Made by a program: the position numbers and the translations under genes. From Bacillota bacterium (GTDB taxonomy: Bacteria > Bacillota > Clostridia > UBA1381), in assembly GCA_021203665.1 (NCBI GenBank), contig JAJQAT010000058.1, forward strand, positions 1-13,805: a stretch of DNA of 13,805 bases, written 5' to 3'. The notes beneath the pieces are model-generated. The model was not told the DNA's origin and ran no database searches. It saw nothing but the letters and a program-made list of their open reading frames with translations. Positions 7,173 through 13,765 of this stretch are shown in pieces (within the stretch, counting starts at the first letter, position 1; every line of letters starts with the position of its first letter).

Positions 7173-8024
7173 ATGGCTTACAAAATTGTTAAAAAGAATG
7201 TGCTTAATCCGCAAATCTTTTTAATGGAGGTTGAGGCTCCGCTTATTGCGAGAAAGGCTGAACCGGGACAATTCATCATATTGAGAATCGATGAATACGG
7301 CGAGAGAGTTCCGTTCACCATAGCGGACTTTGACAGGGAAAAGGGAACAGTCACAATCATAGTCCAGATTGTAGGCAAGACGACAAGGGATTTATCCGCG
7401 GTCGAGGAGGGAGAAACAATTCTTGACTTCGCGGGACCGCTCGGCACACCCACTCCTTTGGAGGGACTTAAAAAGGTTGCCGTAATCGGCGGCGGACTCG
7501 GTACCGCCATCGCGTATCCGCAGGCAAAAAAGCTGCATAAGCTCGGCGCGGACGTGACCGTTATAACAGGCTTCAGAAACAAGGATTTGATTATCCTTGA
7601 GGACGAGCTTAAAGAGGTTTCAAATAAGCTTATCGTCGCTACAGACGACGGCTCAAACGGCAACCGGGGCTTTGTAACCGATATGCTGCAAAAGGAAATT
7701 GAGGCGGGCGAGAGGTTTGACGAGGTTATCGCGATCGGACCGCTTGTAATGATGAAGTTTGTCTGTAAATTAACGGAAAAATATAATATTCCGACAACCG
7801 TTTCAATGAATCCCGTAATGATTGACGGCACGGGTATGTGCGGCGGCTGCCGTATAATCGTGGACGGCGAAACAAAATTCGCCTGCGTGGACGGCCCCGA
7901 CTTTGACGGACATAAGGTTGATTGGGACAGCGCCATGAAACGCGGAGGAATGTTTAAGGAGTACGAGGCAAGATCGTGCGAAGAGGGTCACTGCAGAATC
8001 GGCAGAACCAATCATAAAGACTGA
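7173..8024 (+). CDS. nfnA: NfnA: FAD/NAD-binding and [2Fe-2S] subunit of ferredoxin:NADP+ oxidoreductase
   Basis: This is the small subunit of the cytoplasmic NADH-dependent reduced ferredoxin:NADP+ oxidoreductase, which couples NADH and reduced ferredoxin oxidation to NADP+ reduction by flavin-based electron bifurcation. Seen: a ferredoxin-reductase-like FAD domain with RVPFTIAD (about residues 46-53), a nucleotide-binding glycine-rich stretch VAVIGGGLGTAIAYP, and a C-terminal cluster site with Cys223, Cys226 (MCGGC) and Cys238 (FACVDG). Asp218, four residues before MCGGC is completed, fits the known three-Cys-plus-Asp ligation of NfnA. The length (283) matches NfnA. PyrK and sulfide dehydrogenase beta subunits are close relatives. 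Pairing with the GltD-like gene 19 bases downstream makes NfnA the best call. Confidence 0.9.
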   Translation: MAYKIVKKNVLNPQIFLMEVEAPLIARKAEPGQFIILRIDEYGERVPFTIADFDREKGTVTIIVQIVGKTTRDLSAVEEGETILDFAGPLGTPTPLEGLKKVAVIGGGLGTAIAYPQAKKLHKLGADVTVITGFRNKDLIILEDELKEVSNKLIVATDDGSNGNRGFVTDMLQKEIEAGERFDEVIAIGPLVMMKFVCKLTEKYNIPTTVSMNPVMIDGTGMCGGCRIIVDGETKFACVDGPDFDGHKVDWDSAMKRGGMFKEYEARSCEEGHCRIGRTNHKD

Positions 8025-8028
8025 TTAA

Positions 8029-8035
8029 GGGAGGA
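8029..8035 (+). promoter_or_regulatory. Ribosome binding site deciding the nfnB start
   Basis: GGGAGGA lies 8 bases before ATG 8044 but only 2 bases before the in-frame TTG at 8038. The ATG is the start. Confidence 0.75.
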
Positions 8036-8043
8036 TTTTGAAA

Positions 8044-9435
8044 ATGCCTAATATGAGAGCGGACAAAAATCCGATGCCGGAGCAATGTCCAAATGTAAGA
8101 AACAAGAACTTCCTTGAGGTAACCACGGGTTACACCGAGGAAATGGCAATAGACGAGGCAAAGAGATGCCTTAACTGTAAGAATAAGCCTTGTATGCAGG
8201 GCTGTCCGGTAAGCGTAAAAATTCCGGAATTTATCGCGTTTATCGCGGAGGGCGAATTTGAAAAGGCTTATCAAAAAATAAAGGAAACAAACGCCTTGCC
8301 GGCTGTATGCGGAAGAGTATGCCCGCAGGAAAAGCAGTGCGAGTCAAAGTGCGTAAGAGGTATAAAGCAGGAAAGCGTCGGCATAGGCAGACTGGAAAGA
8401 TTTGCTGCCGATTGGCACATGAAGAATGTCGAGGAAAAGATTGAAAAGCCTGTTTTAAACGGCAAAAAGGTAGCCGTAGTCGGCTCGGGTCCCTCGGGAC
8501 TTACGGTCGCGGGCGACCTTGCAAAGAGAGGCTATGCCGTAACGGTATATGAGGCGTTCCACACCGCCGGCGGCGTGCTTATGTACGGCATACCGGAATT
8601 CAGACTTCCCAAGGATATAGTACAAAAAGAGATTTCAAATCTTAAGGCTATGGGCGTTGACATTGAAACAAACGTAATCATCGGAAAAACGCTCACGGTT
8701 GATGAGCTTTTGGATGATATGGGTTACGATGCCGTGTACATAGGCTCGGGCGCGGGACTTCCGTCGTTCATGGGTATAGAAGGCGAAAGCCTTAACGGCG
8801 TTTACAGCGCGAATGAATTCCTTACAAGAATCAATCTTATGAAGGGTTATAAATTCCCCGAATACGATACGCCCGTATATGTCGGCAAGAATGTCGCCGT
8901 TCTCGGCGGCGGTAATGTCGCGATGGACGCGGCAAGGTCCGCGAAGCGTCTCGGCGCCGAAAACGTGTACATAGTATACAGACGAGGCAAGGAAGAGCTT
9001 CCGGCAAGAAAAGAAGAGGTTATGCACGCGGAGGAAGAGGGAATAGTATTTAAGCTTCTTCAGAATCCCACAAGGTTTGTTGGCAAAGAGAAACCTTGGT
9101 TATCCGGTATTGATGTTATCAAAATGGAGCTGGGAGAGCCCGACGCGAGCGGCAGAAGACGTCCCGTTCCCATTGAGGGCAGCGAGGAAATGCTTGATAT
9201 AGATACCGTTGTTGTGGCTATAGGACAAACCCCGAATCCGCTTATCAGAAAGACTACAAAGGGTCTTGAAACGAATAAGCGCGGCTGTATCGTGGCTGAC
9301 GAGGAAACAGGCAAAACCACAAAGGATCACGTATACGCCGGCGGCGACGTTGTAACGGGCGCGGCTACGGTTATCCTTGCGATGGGCGCGGGCAAAGCCG
9401 CCGCGGAAGCGATTGACAAGGAATTAAATCAATAA
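8044..9435 (+). CDS. nfnB: NfnB: bifurcating FAD, NADPH and [4Fe-4S] subunit (GltD-like)
   Basis: This large subunit carries the bifurcating FAD, the NADPH site and two [4Fe-4S] clusters. Numbered from ATG 8044 (463 residues), the cysteines are Cys42, 45, 50 and 54 (CLNCKNKPCMQGC) and Cys89, 93, 99 and 103 (CGRVCPQEKQCESKC), forming the N-terminal cluster domain. The FAD motif GSGPSG is at 147-152, the NADPH motif GGGNVAMDAARSA starts at 288, and the closing FAD motif AGGDVVTGAATVI is near the C-terminus. Glutamate synthase small subunits share this architecture and such genes are often mislabelled gltA/gltD. There is no glutamate synthase large subunit here and NfnA is immediately upstream, which favours NfnB. 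SudA is the nearest alternative. It is followed by a terminator. Confidence 0.91.
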   Translation: MPNMRADKNPMPEQCPNVRNKNFLEVTTGYTEEMAIDEAKRCLNCKNKPCMQGCPVSVKIPEFIAFIAEGEFEKAYQKIKETNALPAVCGRVCPQEKQCESKCVRGIKQESVGIGRLERFAADWHMKNVEEKIEKPVLNGKKVAVVGSGPSGLTVAGDLAKRGYAVTVYEAFHTAGGVLMYGIPEFRLPKDIVQKEISNLKAMGVDIETNVIIGKTLTVDELLDDMGYDAVYIGSGAGLPSFMGIEGESLNGVYSANEFLTRINLMKGYKFPEYDTPVYVGKNVAVLGGGNVAMDAARSAKRLGAENVYIVYRRGKEELPARKEEVMHAEEEGIVFKLLQNPTRFVGKEKPWLSGIDVIKMELGEPDASGRRRPVPIEGSEEMLDIDTVVVAIGQTPNPLIRKTTKGLETNKRGCIVADEETGKTTKDHVYAGGDVVTGAATVILAMGAGKAAAEAIDKELNQ

Positions 9436-9458
9436 ACCCGAATTAAAAAACAACAATG

Positions 9459-9494
9459 AAAAAGGTCATGCGTTGAATGAGCATGACCTTTTGT
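9459..9494. terminator. Bidirectional intrinsic terminator between nfnB and the SCP2 gene
   Basis: AAAAAGGTCATGC (9459-9471) pairs with GCATGACCTTTT (9481-9492) around a nine-base loop. Flanking A and T runs give a T tract on both strands. It lies between the convergent stop codons at 9435 and 9507. Confidence 0.88.
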
Positions 9495-9506
9495 TTCATT
9501 TATGAT

Positions 9507-10028
9507 TTATTTTTTTGAAGCAGTTTTAGTTGTTGTTTTCGCAGCTGCCGAAGTGGTTTTCGCGGCGGTTGCTTTTGTTGTTGTTTTAGTGGTTTTTGCG
9601 GGTGCTTCCTTAACTGTCTCTTTCTTAGCTGTAGTTTTAGCAGCGGCAGGCTTTGCTGCCGGTTTCTTTGCCGGAGCCTTTTTAGCGGCGGCAGGCTTTG
9701 CGGACGCCTTTTTGATTGTGTTTTTCCAGTCGGTTATTTTTGAAGAATCGCCCTTTACGGATGCGTCTCCGTTCTCGATGACCTTATCAAGACTCATTCT
9801 GCCGCCAAGCAACGCCAACAGAGCCGACTTGGTAATATCAAGAACAGCGTCATTATCGTAATAATTATACGGTTCAACGGCAAGCTTGCCGTCCTTAACC
9901 TCGGCGTAGAATGTGCCTCCGCAATCTTCATCGGTAAAGGTTACCTGAATTGCAAAATCAGAAGTATTGCTCGCGTCAGCCTCATTGAACTTTTCTTTGA
10001 TCTTCAAAAATGCCTGTTCAAATGTCAT
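9507..10028 (-). CDS. SCP2-domain protein with a histone-H1-like Lys/Ala-rich tail (173 aa)
   Basis: Residues 1 to about 104 match the SCP2 sterol-carrier fold seen in small clostridial proteins: TFYAEVKDGKLAVEPYNYYD, then LLALLGGRMSLDKVIENG and a helical end. SCP2 domains have a hydrophobic lipid-binding pocket, but the ligand here is unknown. Residues 105-173 are a low-complexity basic tail of almost only Lys, Ala, Thr and Pro (AKPAAAKKAPAKK-like), as in histone H1 or bacterial HU-extension tails. An imperfect 45-base duplication in the tail (21-base cores at 9636-9656 and 9681-9701 differing by one base) repeats AKPAAAK at 110-116 and 125-131. No signal peptide is seen. The tail may bind DNA, RNA or acidic polymers, which is inference. 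The ribosome site is AGGGGA before ATG 10028. The plus-strand frame at 9502-9861 is a shadow of the tail. Confidence 0.85.
   Translation of the reverse strand: MTFEQAFLKIKEKFNEADASNTSDFAIQVTFTDEDCGGTFYAEVKDGKLAVEPYNYYDNDAVLDITKSALLALLGGRMSLDKVIENGDASVKGDSSKITDWKNTIKKASAKPAAAKKAPAKKPAAKPAAAKTTAKKETVKEAPAKTTKTTTKATAAKTTSAAAKTTTKTASKK
9636..9701 (-). repeat. Imperfect tandem 45-base duplication inside the basic tail
   Basis: The 21-base cores at 9636-9656 and 9681-9701 differ at one base, lie 45 bases apart, and both encode AKPAAAK. The remaining bases of the two units have diverged. This suggests growth of the tail by in-frame duplication. Confidence 0.7.
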
Positions 10029-10051
10029 TTTTAAAATTCCCCTTTCGTATT

Positions 10052-10071
10052 AACAGAAAAAGCTTTCTGTT
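10052..10071 (-). other. Hairpin in the leader of the SCP2 gene
   Basis: AACAGAAA (10052-10059) pairs with TTTCTGTT (10064-10071) around a four-base loop, eight base pairs in all. It lies within the predicted leader, just upstream of the ribosome site. It lacks a T tract, so it is not a terminator. It could affect mRNA stability or translation, but no ligand motif is seen. Confidence 0.5.
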
Positions 10072-10104
10072 CATCGTGGTATTGTGTCAACTAAAACTAA
10101 GGTT

Positions 10105-10133
10105 AGTATACATCATTTTAAAACTTATGTCAA
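10105..10133 (-). promoter_or_regulatory. Strong sigma-A-type promoter of the SCP2 gene
   Basis: On the minus strand, a perfect TTGACA (10128-10133), a 17-base spacer and TATACT (10105-10110). The leader to ATG 10028 is about 70 bases. A second TTGACA-like hexamer (10085-10090) lies inside the leader without a matching -10. Confidence 0.82.
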
Positions 10134-10140
10134 ATATAAT

Positions 10141-10304
10141 TTTTAAATTTGTTAGATATATTTACTTTAAGCCCCTTTAAAGGTGAAATAAATGTAAGTA
10201 AAGACGAAAAAAGGGCTTACTCAAAAGAATTTTGCCTTCTTGCGGCATTAGAGCTATGTGCCTAAAAACACGCTTTTATATAAAAAAACAGTGAGTAATT
10301 TTGT
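10141..10304. other. Intergenic segment with crossed inverted repeats, no protein gene seen
   Basis: This is the unexplained core of the stretch between 10029 and 10341 that holds no protein gene. TTTACTT (10161-10167) can pair with AAGTAAA (10196-10202), and TAAGCCC (10168-10174) with GGGCTTA (10213-10219). The two pairings cross, so they would be alternatives or form a pseudoknot. CCTTTAAAGG is a perfect palindrome at about 10173-10182. On the minus strand GGGCTT is followed by a T run (10205-10212). A 23-codon minus-strand frame near 10248-10177 has no ribosome site. I see no known riboswitch or RNA family and no mobile element. Confidence 0.4.
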
Positions 10305-10333
10305 TTGACATTGCCGCCGGTATGTGGTAAAAT
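10305..10333 (+). promoter_or_regulatory. Promoter of the tRNA-Arg gene
   Basis: A perfect TTGACA (10305-10310), a 17-base spacer and TAAAAT (10328-10333), ending 8 bases before the first tRNA base. This is a typical strong stable-RNA promoter arrangement. Confidence 0.82.
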
Positions 10334-10341
10334 ATATTCAT

Positions 10342-10418
10342 GCGCCTGTAGCTCAGTCGGATAGAGCACCGGATTCCGATTCCGGGTGCCGCAGGTTCGA
10401 ATCCTGTCAGGCGCGCCA
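10342..10418 (+). tRNA. tRNA-Arg, anticodon CCG
   Basis: This is a full 77-base cloverleaf. The acceptor stem is GCGCCTG/CAGGCGC, the D stem GCTC/GAGC with a nine-base loop, the anticodon stem CCGGA/TCCGG, the variable loop five bases, and the T arm GCAGG-TTCGAAT-CCTGT. The seven-base anticodon loop TTCCGAT places CCG at 10376-10378, reading the arginine codon CGG. The 3' CCA (10416-10418) is encoded in the DNA. It is a lone tRNA with its own promoter and terminator, not part of a tRNA cluster. The antisense 64-residue frame at 10262-10456 is the familiar false product of tRNA complement. Confidence 0.97.
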
Positions 10419-10424
10419 TGGGTT

Positions 10425-10471
10425 AAAAGCCGCATAAATGTTGTATTACAAAGCATTTACGCGGCTTTTTT
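10425..10471. terminator. Terminator after tRNA-Arg, probably used from both sides
   Basis: GCCGC (10429-10433) pairs with GCGGC (10461-10465). After one A/C mismatch, TAAATG (10435-10440) pairs with CATTTA (10454-10459), and a short inner TTGT/ACAA pairing closes the top. Six Ts (10466-10471) follow on the plus strand and four As precede the stem. It also lies 18 bases past the stop of the minus-strand hydrolase gene, so it may end that transcript too. Confidence 0.82.
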
Positions 10472-10488
10472 GTCAGCTCAAATACGAA

Positions 10489-13400
10489 CTAATTTATTTT
10501 AACGCCGCCGCATTCGGGCGTTAAATCGTCATTCCAAAGGAACAGCTTAACAAATGAACCGTCCGTGCTGTCAGGCAGTGACAGTGTATCCGTTTCAATC
10601 TCGGTTATGCTGTAGGGAAGTGTTTCTGCTCTTGACAGCTTTACCGATTGTAAAATTCCGTCAGCGTCATAGTATGCCATATAAACGGCAATATCCTTTG
10701 TAACGGACGAATCGTTGTAATATGAGCAATATCCGCGCACATCCGTATTTGCCGAAAGTGCCGTGACGGTGTTTCCGTCCGCGTCCCTTAATTCCAATTC
10801 ATTTTCTATGACCTCGGCGCTGTCCGCGTTCAGCGTAAGGTACACATCATCTATTCTTACATAATTCCCCGCGTAAGCGTTGGAATACAGACCCACCTCA
10901 CATTCGCCGTTTCTGACAACGATGTCCTTTACGACAACCTCCGTCCAATCGGACATTTCACTCTTGAGCGATACCGAATATTTCTCACCGTCCGCAACGG
11001 CGTAAAGCAAGCATTCATTTTGACCGCCGCTCGATTTAACGCTTGCTCTGAGCGTATATGTGCCGTCCGGCAGGTTTTCCACGGTTTGTTTCATTGTCGC
11101 CTTATAGTCAACATCGGCGCTCTGTCTTGCGGAATATTTGCCGCTGTACTGTTTGTCCTTGACATTGCCCGTTGCCGTACCATCGATGTTGTCGCTGCAA
11201 TCCCAACCGGTCAAATCATTGAGGGCAACTCTGTCCGCGTCGAAGTAGGAGTTGGCGATATAGTTATTGCCCTCCGCGATGCTCCATTCGCCCGTTTCGG
11301 CGTTCAGCCTCCATTGACTTAGATTGTTGAACACAGGCGTATCGTTTTCACCCTCAAACGACAGCGGCACCCATTGATTATATCCCAAGCCGTTTGAACA
11401 GAAGCTGCTCCAGCGGTCACCGCAGTAGATAACGGTTTCCTGCTCGCTGCCCTTTATCGTGTAATAAAATCCCGCCTGGGAATTATGCGCGTAGCTGTCC
11501 TCAACGTTTTTCATAATATACGGCAGCTTTCTTGTCGAATCCGCCTCGCTGATATTGTAGTCGGGACGTATATCATAGCTGCCGTCTATTGTGTCGGATT
11601 GGAACACGTACACTCTTGAGCCGTGCCAGCCGTATAGGTCGGAGCCTGTAAAGTAATATTTGCCGTTGTATTTAAACATACAGTCGCCCTCGATACCGCC
11701 CTTATCCTTTGTCTTGACACTGCCGTCCTCCGCGAAATAGCTTCCGGTAGAGCCGTCAATCTGCGTGATATTGTCAAAATCAAAGTCGCAGTAGTCCGCG
11801 TCCTCGTCCATCGGCACTACATATAAGTACGCTCTGCCGTTCGCGCTTGAGCAAATCATATATGCCTTGCCGTCGTCGTCCCGGAACATAGTTTGGTCGC
11901 CCGTATCGTTGTTCGCTATAGAGGGCAAGCTGCCCCAAAAATACAGCTTTTCCTTTTCAAACGGTCCCAAGGGGTTGTCCGCGCTTGCGATTATGGTTCC
12001 GTTAAACTGCGACACAAGAATGTATCTGTCGGTTCCCTCGTGATACACAACGCCCATTCTGCCTGCCCAGCCTGTCCACGTTTCGCCGAGCGTTTCGAGA
12101 GTCGCGACGTCGCCTTGATATTCCCAATTTACAAGGTCCTTTGAGGTGTAGCAGGTGTACGCCTCAAAGGCGGGGTGCTCAACGTCCATACTTTGCAGAG
12201 GATCTTCCACATATGAAACCGACTCCGTATAGCGCACGCCGTACCAGTAGTATGTATCGCCGAATTTGAAAATACCGCCGCCCTGAGAATATATCGGATT
12301 TCCGTCCGTGTCACGGTAAAACATATCGTTGGTTATAAGGCTGTCATCGTCGTTTACGGTGACCGTACATTCTGCCGTCAAGCCGTTCGAGGTTGACGCG
12401 GTTATTACCGCGCTGCCGACCTCGTTTGATATTATTACGCCGTCATATACCGCCGCTACGTCCGTGTTGTCCGACGTCCAAGTGATTATGCCGTCGGTGT
12501 CCTCCGGATATACGCTTGCATGGAGAGATACGGTTGAACCGAATTTGGTAAGCGACACATCTGTTTTGTCAAGGGTTATACTCTCGGCATCAACCGGCTC
12601 CTTGACCGTTACATCACACGATGCGGAAATTGTTCCGTTCGCCGACGACGCGGTGATTACGGCTGTTCCCGCCGCAACCGGCGTTACAATACCGTTATCC
12701 GATACCGCCGCGACTTCCTCATTGTCCGATTCCCAGCTGACGGATGTGTCGGCGGTGTTTTCGGGTATAAGTATCGCGGTTAATTCTCCCGCGCTGCCGC
12801 CCGTATAAAGCGTAAGCTCCGACTTGTCAAGAGAGATACCCTCAGCCGATTGCAGCACGGTAAATATACAGCTATCGGTATATTCTCCGTCGGAGGTCGT
12901 GACGCTGATTGTCGCGGTGCCGGCACTGTGCGGCGTAACAACTCCGTCCTCAACCGTCGCAACGCTCTCATCATCGCTTGACCATACGAAGTCATCCTCG
13001 CTTATTCCGTCCTGGTAAATTCCGACCTCAAGCTCAATGGGAGAATCCGCCGTATACATTGTCATTTCGTGCGTGTCGAGCGCGATACCGCCGCCGTAAA
13101 GCACAATTTTAAGTGTTGCCGTGGAGGGGTCAATCGCAAGCGCCTGCGATGAATTTGAAAAGGCGAATTGTACCTTGCTCTCATCCTCCGCGTTCGCCAT
13201 ACTTCTGACGTGATCGCGGGTGTCCGTATTTGATACGGTGTCCGTGCGCGTCTGTCCCTGAGCGACCTCCGCGCCGGTGTATATGCTATTGGTAAGAGAA
13301 ATCGTATTCAAGGTGTCTATGGTAGTGTCGGCGTCGATTGTTATATCAGCCGTGTACACATCATATGTTCTTCCGCCGCTCCTTGATGAGCCGTTATACA

Positions 13401-13698
13401 CCGAGTATGTCAGCTCCGCCGATTTTACAAACGACGGGTCCATCGCCGGCAGCTCAAATTCAAGCACGCCGACACCCTTCCATTCGCCGGACAATGTGTT
13501 CCACGAAATGGAAGCGGGCGTTGTAACGTCCGCTGTGTTCAGCGTGAGAACCTGCTCACTGCCGTTGTTGATGTACGACGCGCTTTGCGAGCAAGAAATC
13601 GCCTCAAGCTCATCGTCCGCCGATACGGTCACCGCCGTGAGTGCCGATGTAAAAACCGCGGCGGCGCATAACGCGCTGATTACTTTTTTCAAAATCAT
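10489..13698 (-). CDS. Secreted GH43-type glycoside hydrolase with Ig-like and carbohydrate-binding modules (1069 aa)
   Basis: This is an extracellular enzyme for plant-type polysaccharide side chains, such as arabinan, galactan or arabinogalactan. Modules in order: signal peptide 1 to about 27 (cut after VSA); N-terminal domain about 34-200 with repeated Ser/Thr strands; three Big_2 Ig-like domains at about 205-283, 287-366 and 372-449; five-bladed-propeller catalytic domain about 455-808; carbohydrate-binding domain of CBM4/9-like look about 809-957; C-terminal domain about 960-1069, unrecognised. Catalytic-domain landmarks are GGGIFKFGDTYYWYG, MFRDDDGKAY, GGIEGDCMFKYNGKYY with the likely acid Glu670, NSQAG with Gln741, and GDRW. 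These resemble the exo-beta-1,3-galactanase-like GH43 branch, in which a Gln replaces the usual Asp base. The substrate remains inferred. There is no sortase motif, dockerin or SLH domain. The ribosome site is GGAGGGA before ATG 13698. Confidence 0.87.
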   Translation of the reverse strand: MILKKVISALCAAAVFTSALTAVTVSADDELEAISCSQSASYINNGSEQVLTLNTADVTTPASISWNTLSGEWKGVGVLEFELPAMDPSFVKSAELTYSVYNGSSRSGGRTYDVYTADITIDADTTIDTLNTISLTNSIYTGAEVAQGQTRTDTVSNTDTRDHVRSMANAEDESKVQFAFSNSSQALAIDPSTATLKIVLYGGGIALDTHEMTMYTADSPIELEVGIYQDGISEDDFVWSSDDESVATVEDGVVTPHSAGTATISVTTSDGEYTDSCIFTVLQSAEGISLDKSELTLYTGGSAGELTAILIPENTADTSVSWESDNEEVAAVSDNGIVTPVAAGTAVITASSANGTISASCDVTVKEPVDAESITLDKTDVSLTKFGSTVSLHASVYPEDTDGIITWTSDNTDVAAVYDGVIISNEVGSAVITASTSNGLTAECTVTVNDDDSLITNDMFYRDTDGNPIYSQGGGIFKFGDTYYWYGVRYTESVSYVEDPLQSMDVEHPAFEAYTCYTSKDLVNWEYQGDVATLETLGETWTGWAGRMGVVYHEGTDRYILVSQFNGTIIASADNPLGPFEKEKLYFWGSLPSIANNDTGDQTMFRDDDGKAYMICSSANGRAYLYVVPMDEDADYCDFDFDNITQIDGSTGSYFAEDGSVKTKDKGGIEGDCMFKYNGKYYFTGSDLYGWHGSRVYVFQSDTIDGSYDIRPDYNISEADSTRKLPYIMKNVEDSYAHNSQAGFYYTIKGSEQETVIYCGDRWSSFCSNGLGYNQWVPLSFEGENDTPVFNNLSQWRLNAETGEWSIAEGNNYIANSYFDADRVALNDLTGWDCSDNIDGTATGNVKDKQYSGKYSARQSADVDYKATMKQTVENLPDGTYTLRASVKSSGGQNECLLYAVADGEKYSVSLKSEMSDWTEVVVKDIVVRNGECEVGLYSNAYAGNYVRIDDVYLTLNADSAEVIENELELRDADGNTVTALSANTDVRGYCSYYNDSSVTKDIAVYMAYYDADGILQSVKLSRAETLPYSITEIETDTLSLPDSTDGSFVKLFLWNDDLTPECGGVKIN

Positions 13699-13735
13699 TT
13701 TCGTCCCTCCGTTATTTTAATTAATTTCTGTAATA

Positions 13736-13765
13736 ATAGTAACATTTTTCGTCATGCTCTTTCAA
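13736..13765 (-). promoter_or_regulatory. Candidate promoter of the GH43 gene
   Basis: On the minus strand, TTGAAA (13760-13765), an 18-base spacer and TACTAT (13736-13741). The leader to ATG 13698 is about 30 bases, AT-rich, with the ribosome site at 13703-13709. No operator-like inverted repeat is evident. The rest of the window, to 13805, is AT-rich upstream DNA. Confidence 0.6.

Noticed and set aside
7178..7936. Minus-strand frame of 252 residues opposite nfnA
   Set aside because: It lies exactly antisense to nfnA, has Ser/Pro/Thr-biased composition typical of complement translation, and no ribosome site. nfnA has clear motifs.
8038..8043. TTG start for nfnB
   Set aside because: It is 2 bases from the ribosome site. 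ATG 8044 is 8 bases away.
8044..9435. Glutamate synthase small subunit
   Set aside because: The fold is shared, but no large subunit is present and an NfnA gene lies 19 bases upstream, so NfnB is the better call.
9502..9861. Plus-strand hydrophobic frame that looks like a membrane protein
   Set aside because: Val/Ala/Phe runs come from reading the complement of the Lys/Ala/Thr tail of the SCP2 protein. It also overlaps the terminator side and has no ribosome site.
10173..10182. Palindrome CCTTTAAAGG as an operator
   Set aside because: It is not positioned at either promoter (SCP2 or tRNA), and a ten-base AT-centred palindrome is expected by chance.
10177..10248. 23-codon minus-strand frame in the intergenic region
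   Set aside because: No ribosome site, and it overlaps the inverted repeats. Length and composition give no coding support.
10262..10456. Minus-strand frame of 64 residues across the tRNA
   Set aside because: It is the translated complement of tRNA-Arg (the familiar false APDRIRTCGTRNRNP-type product), with no ribosome site.
13277..13720. Plus-strand frame opposite the GH43 signal-peptide end
   Set aside because: It is antisense to a gene with signal peptide, ribosome site and promoter. The frame has no start signals of its own.
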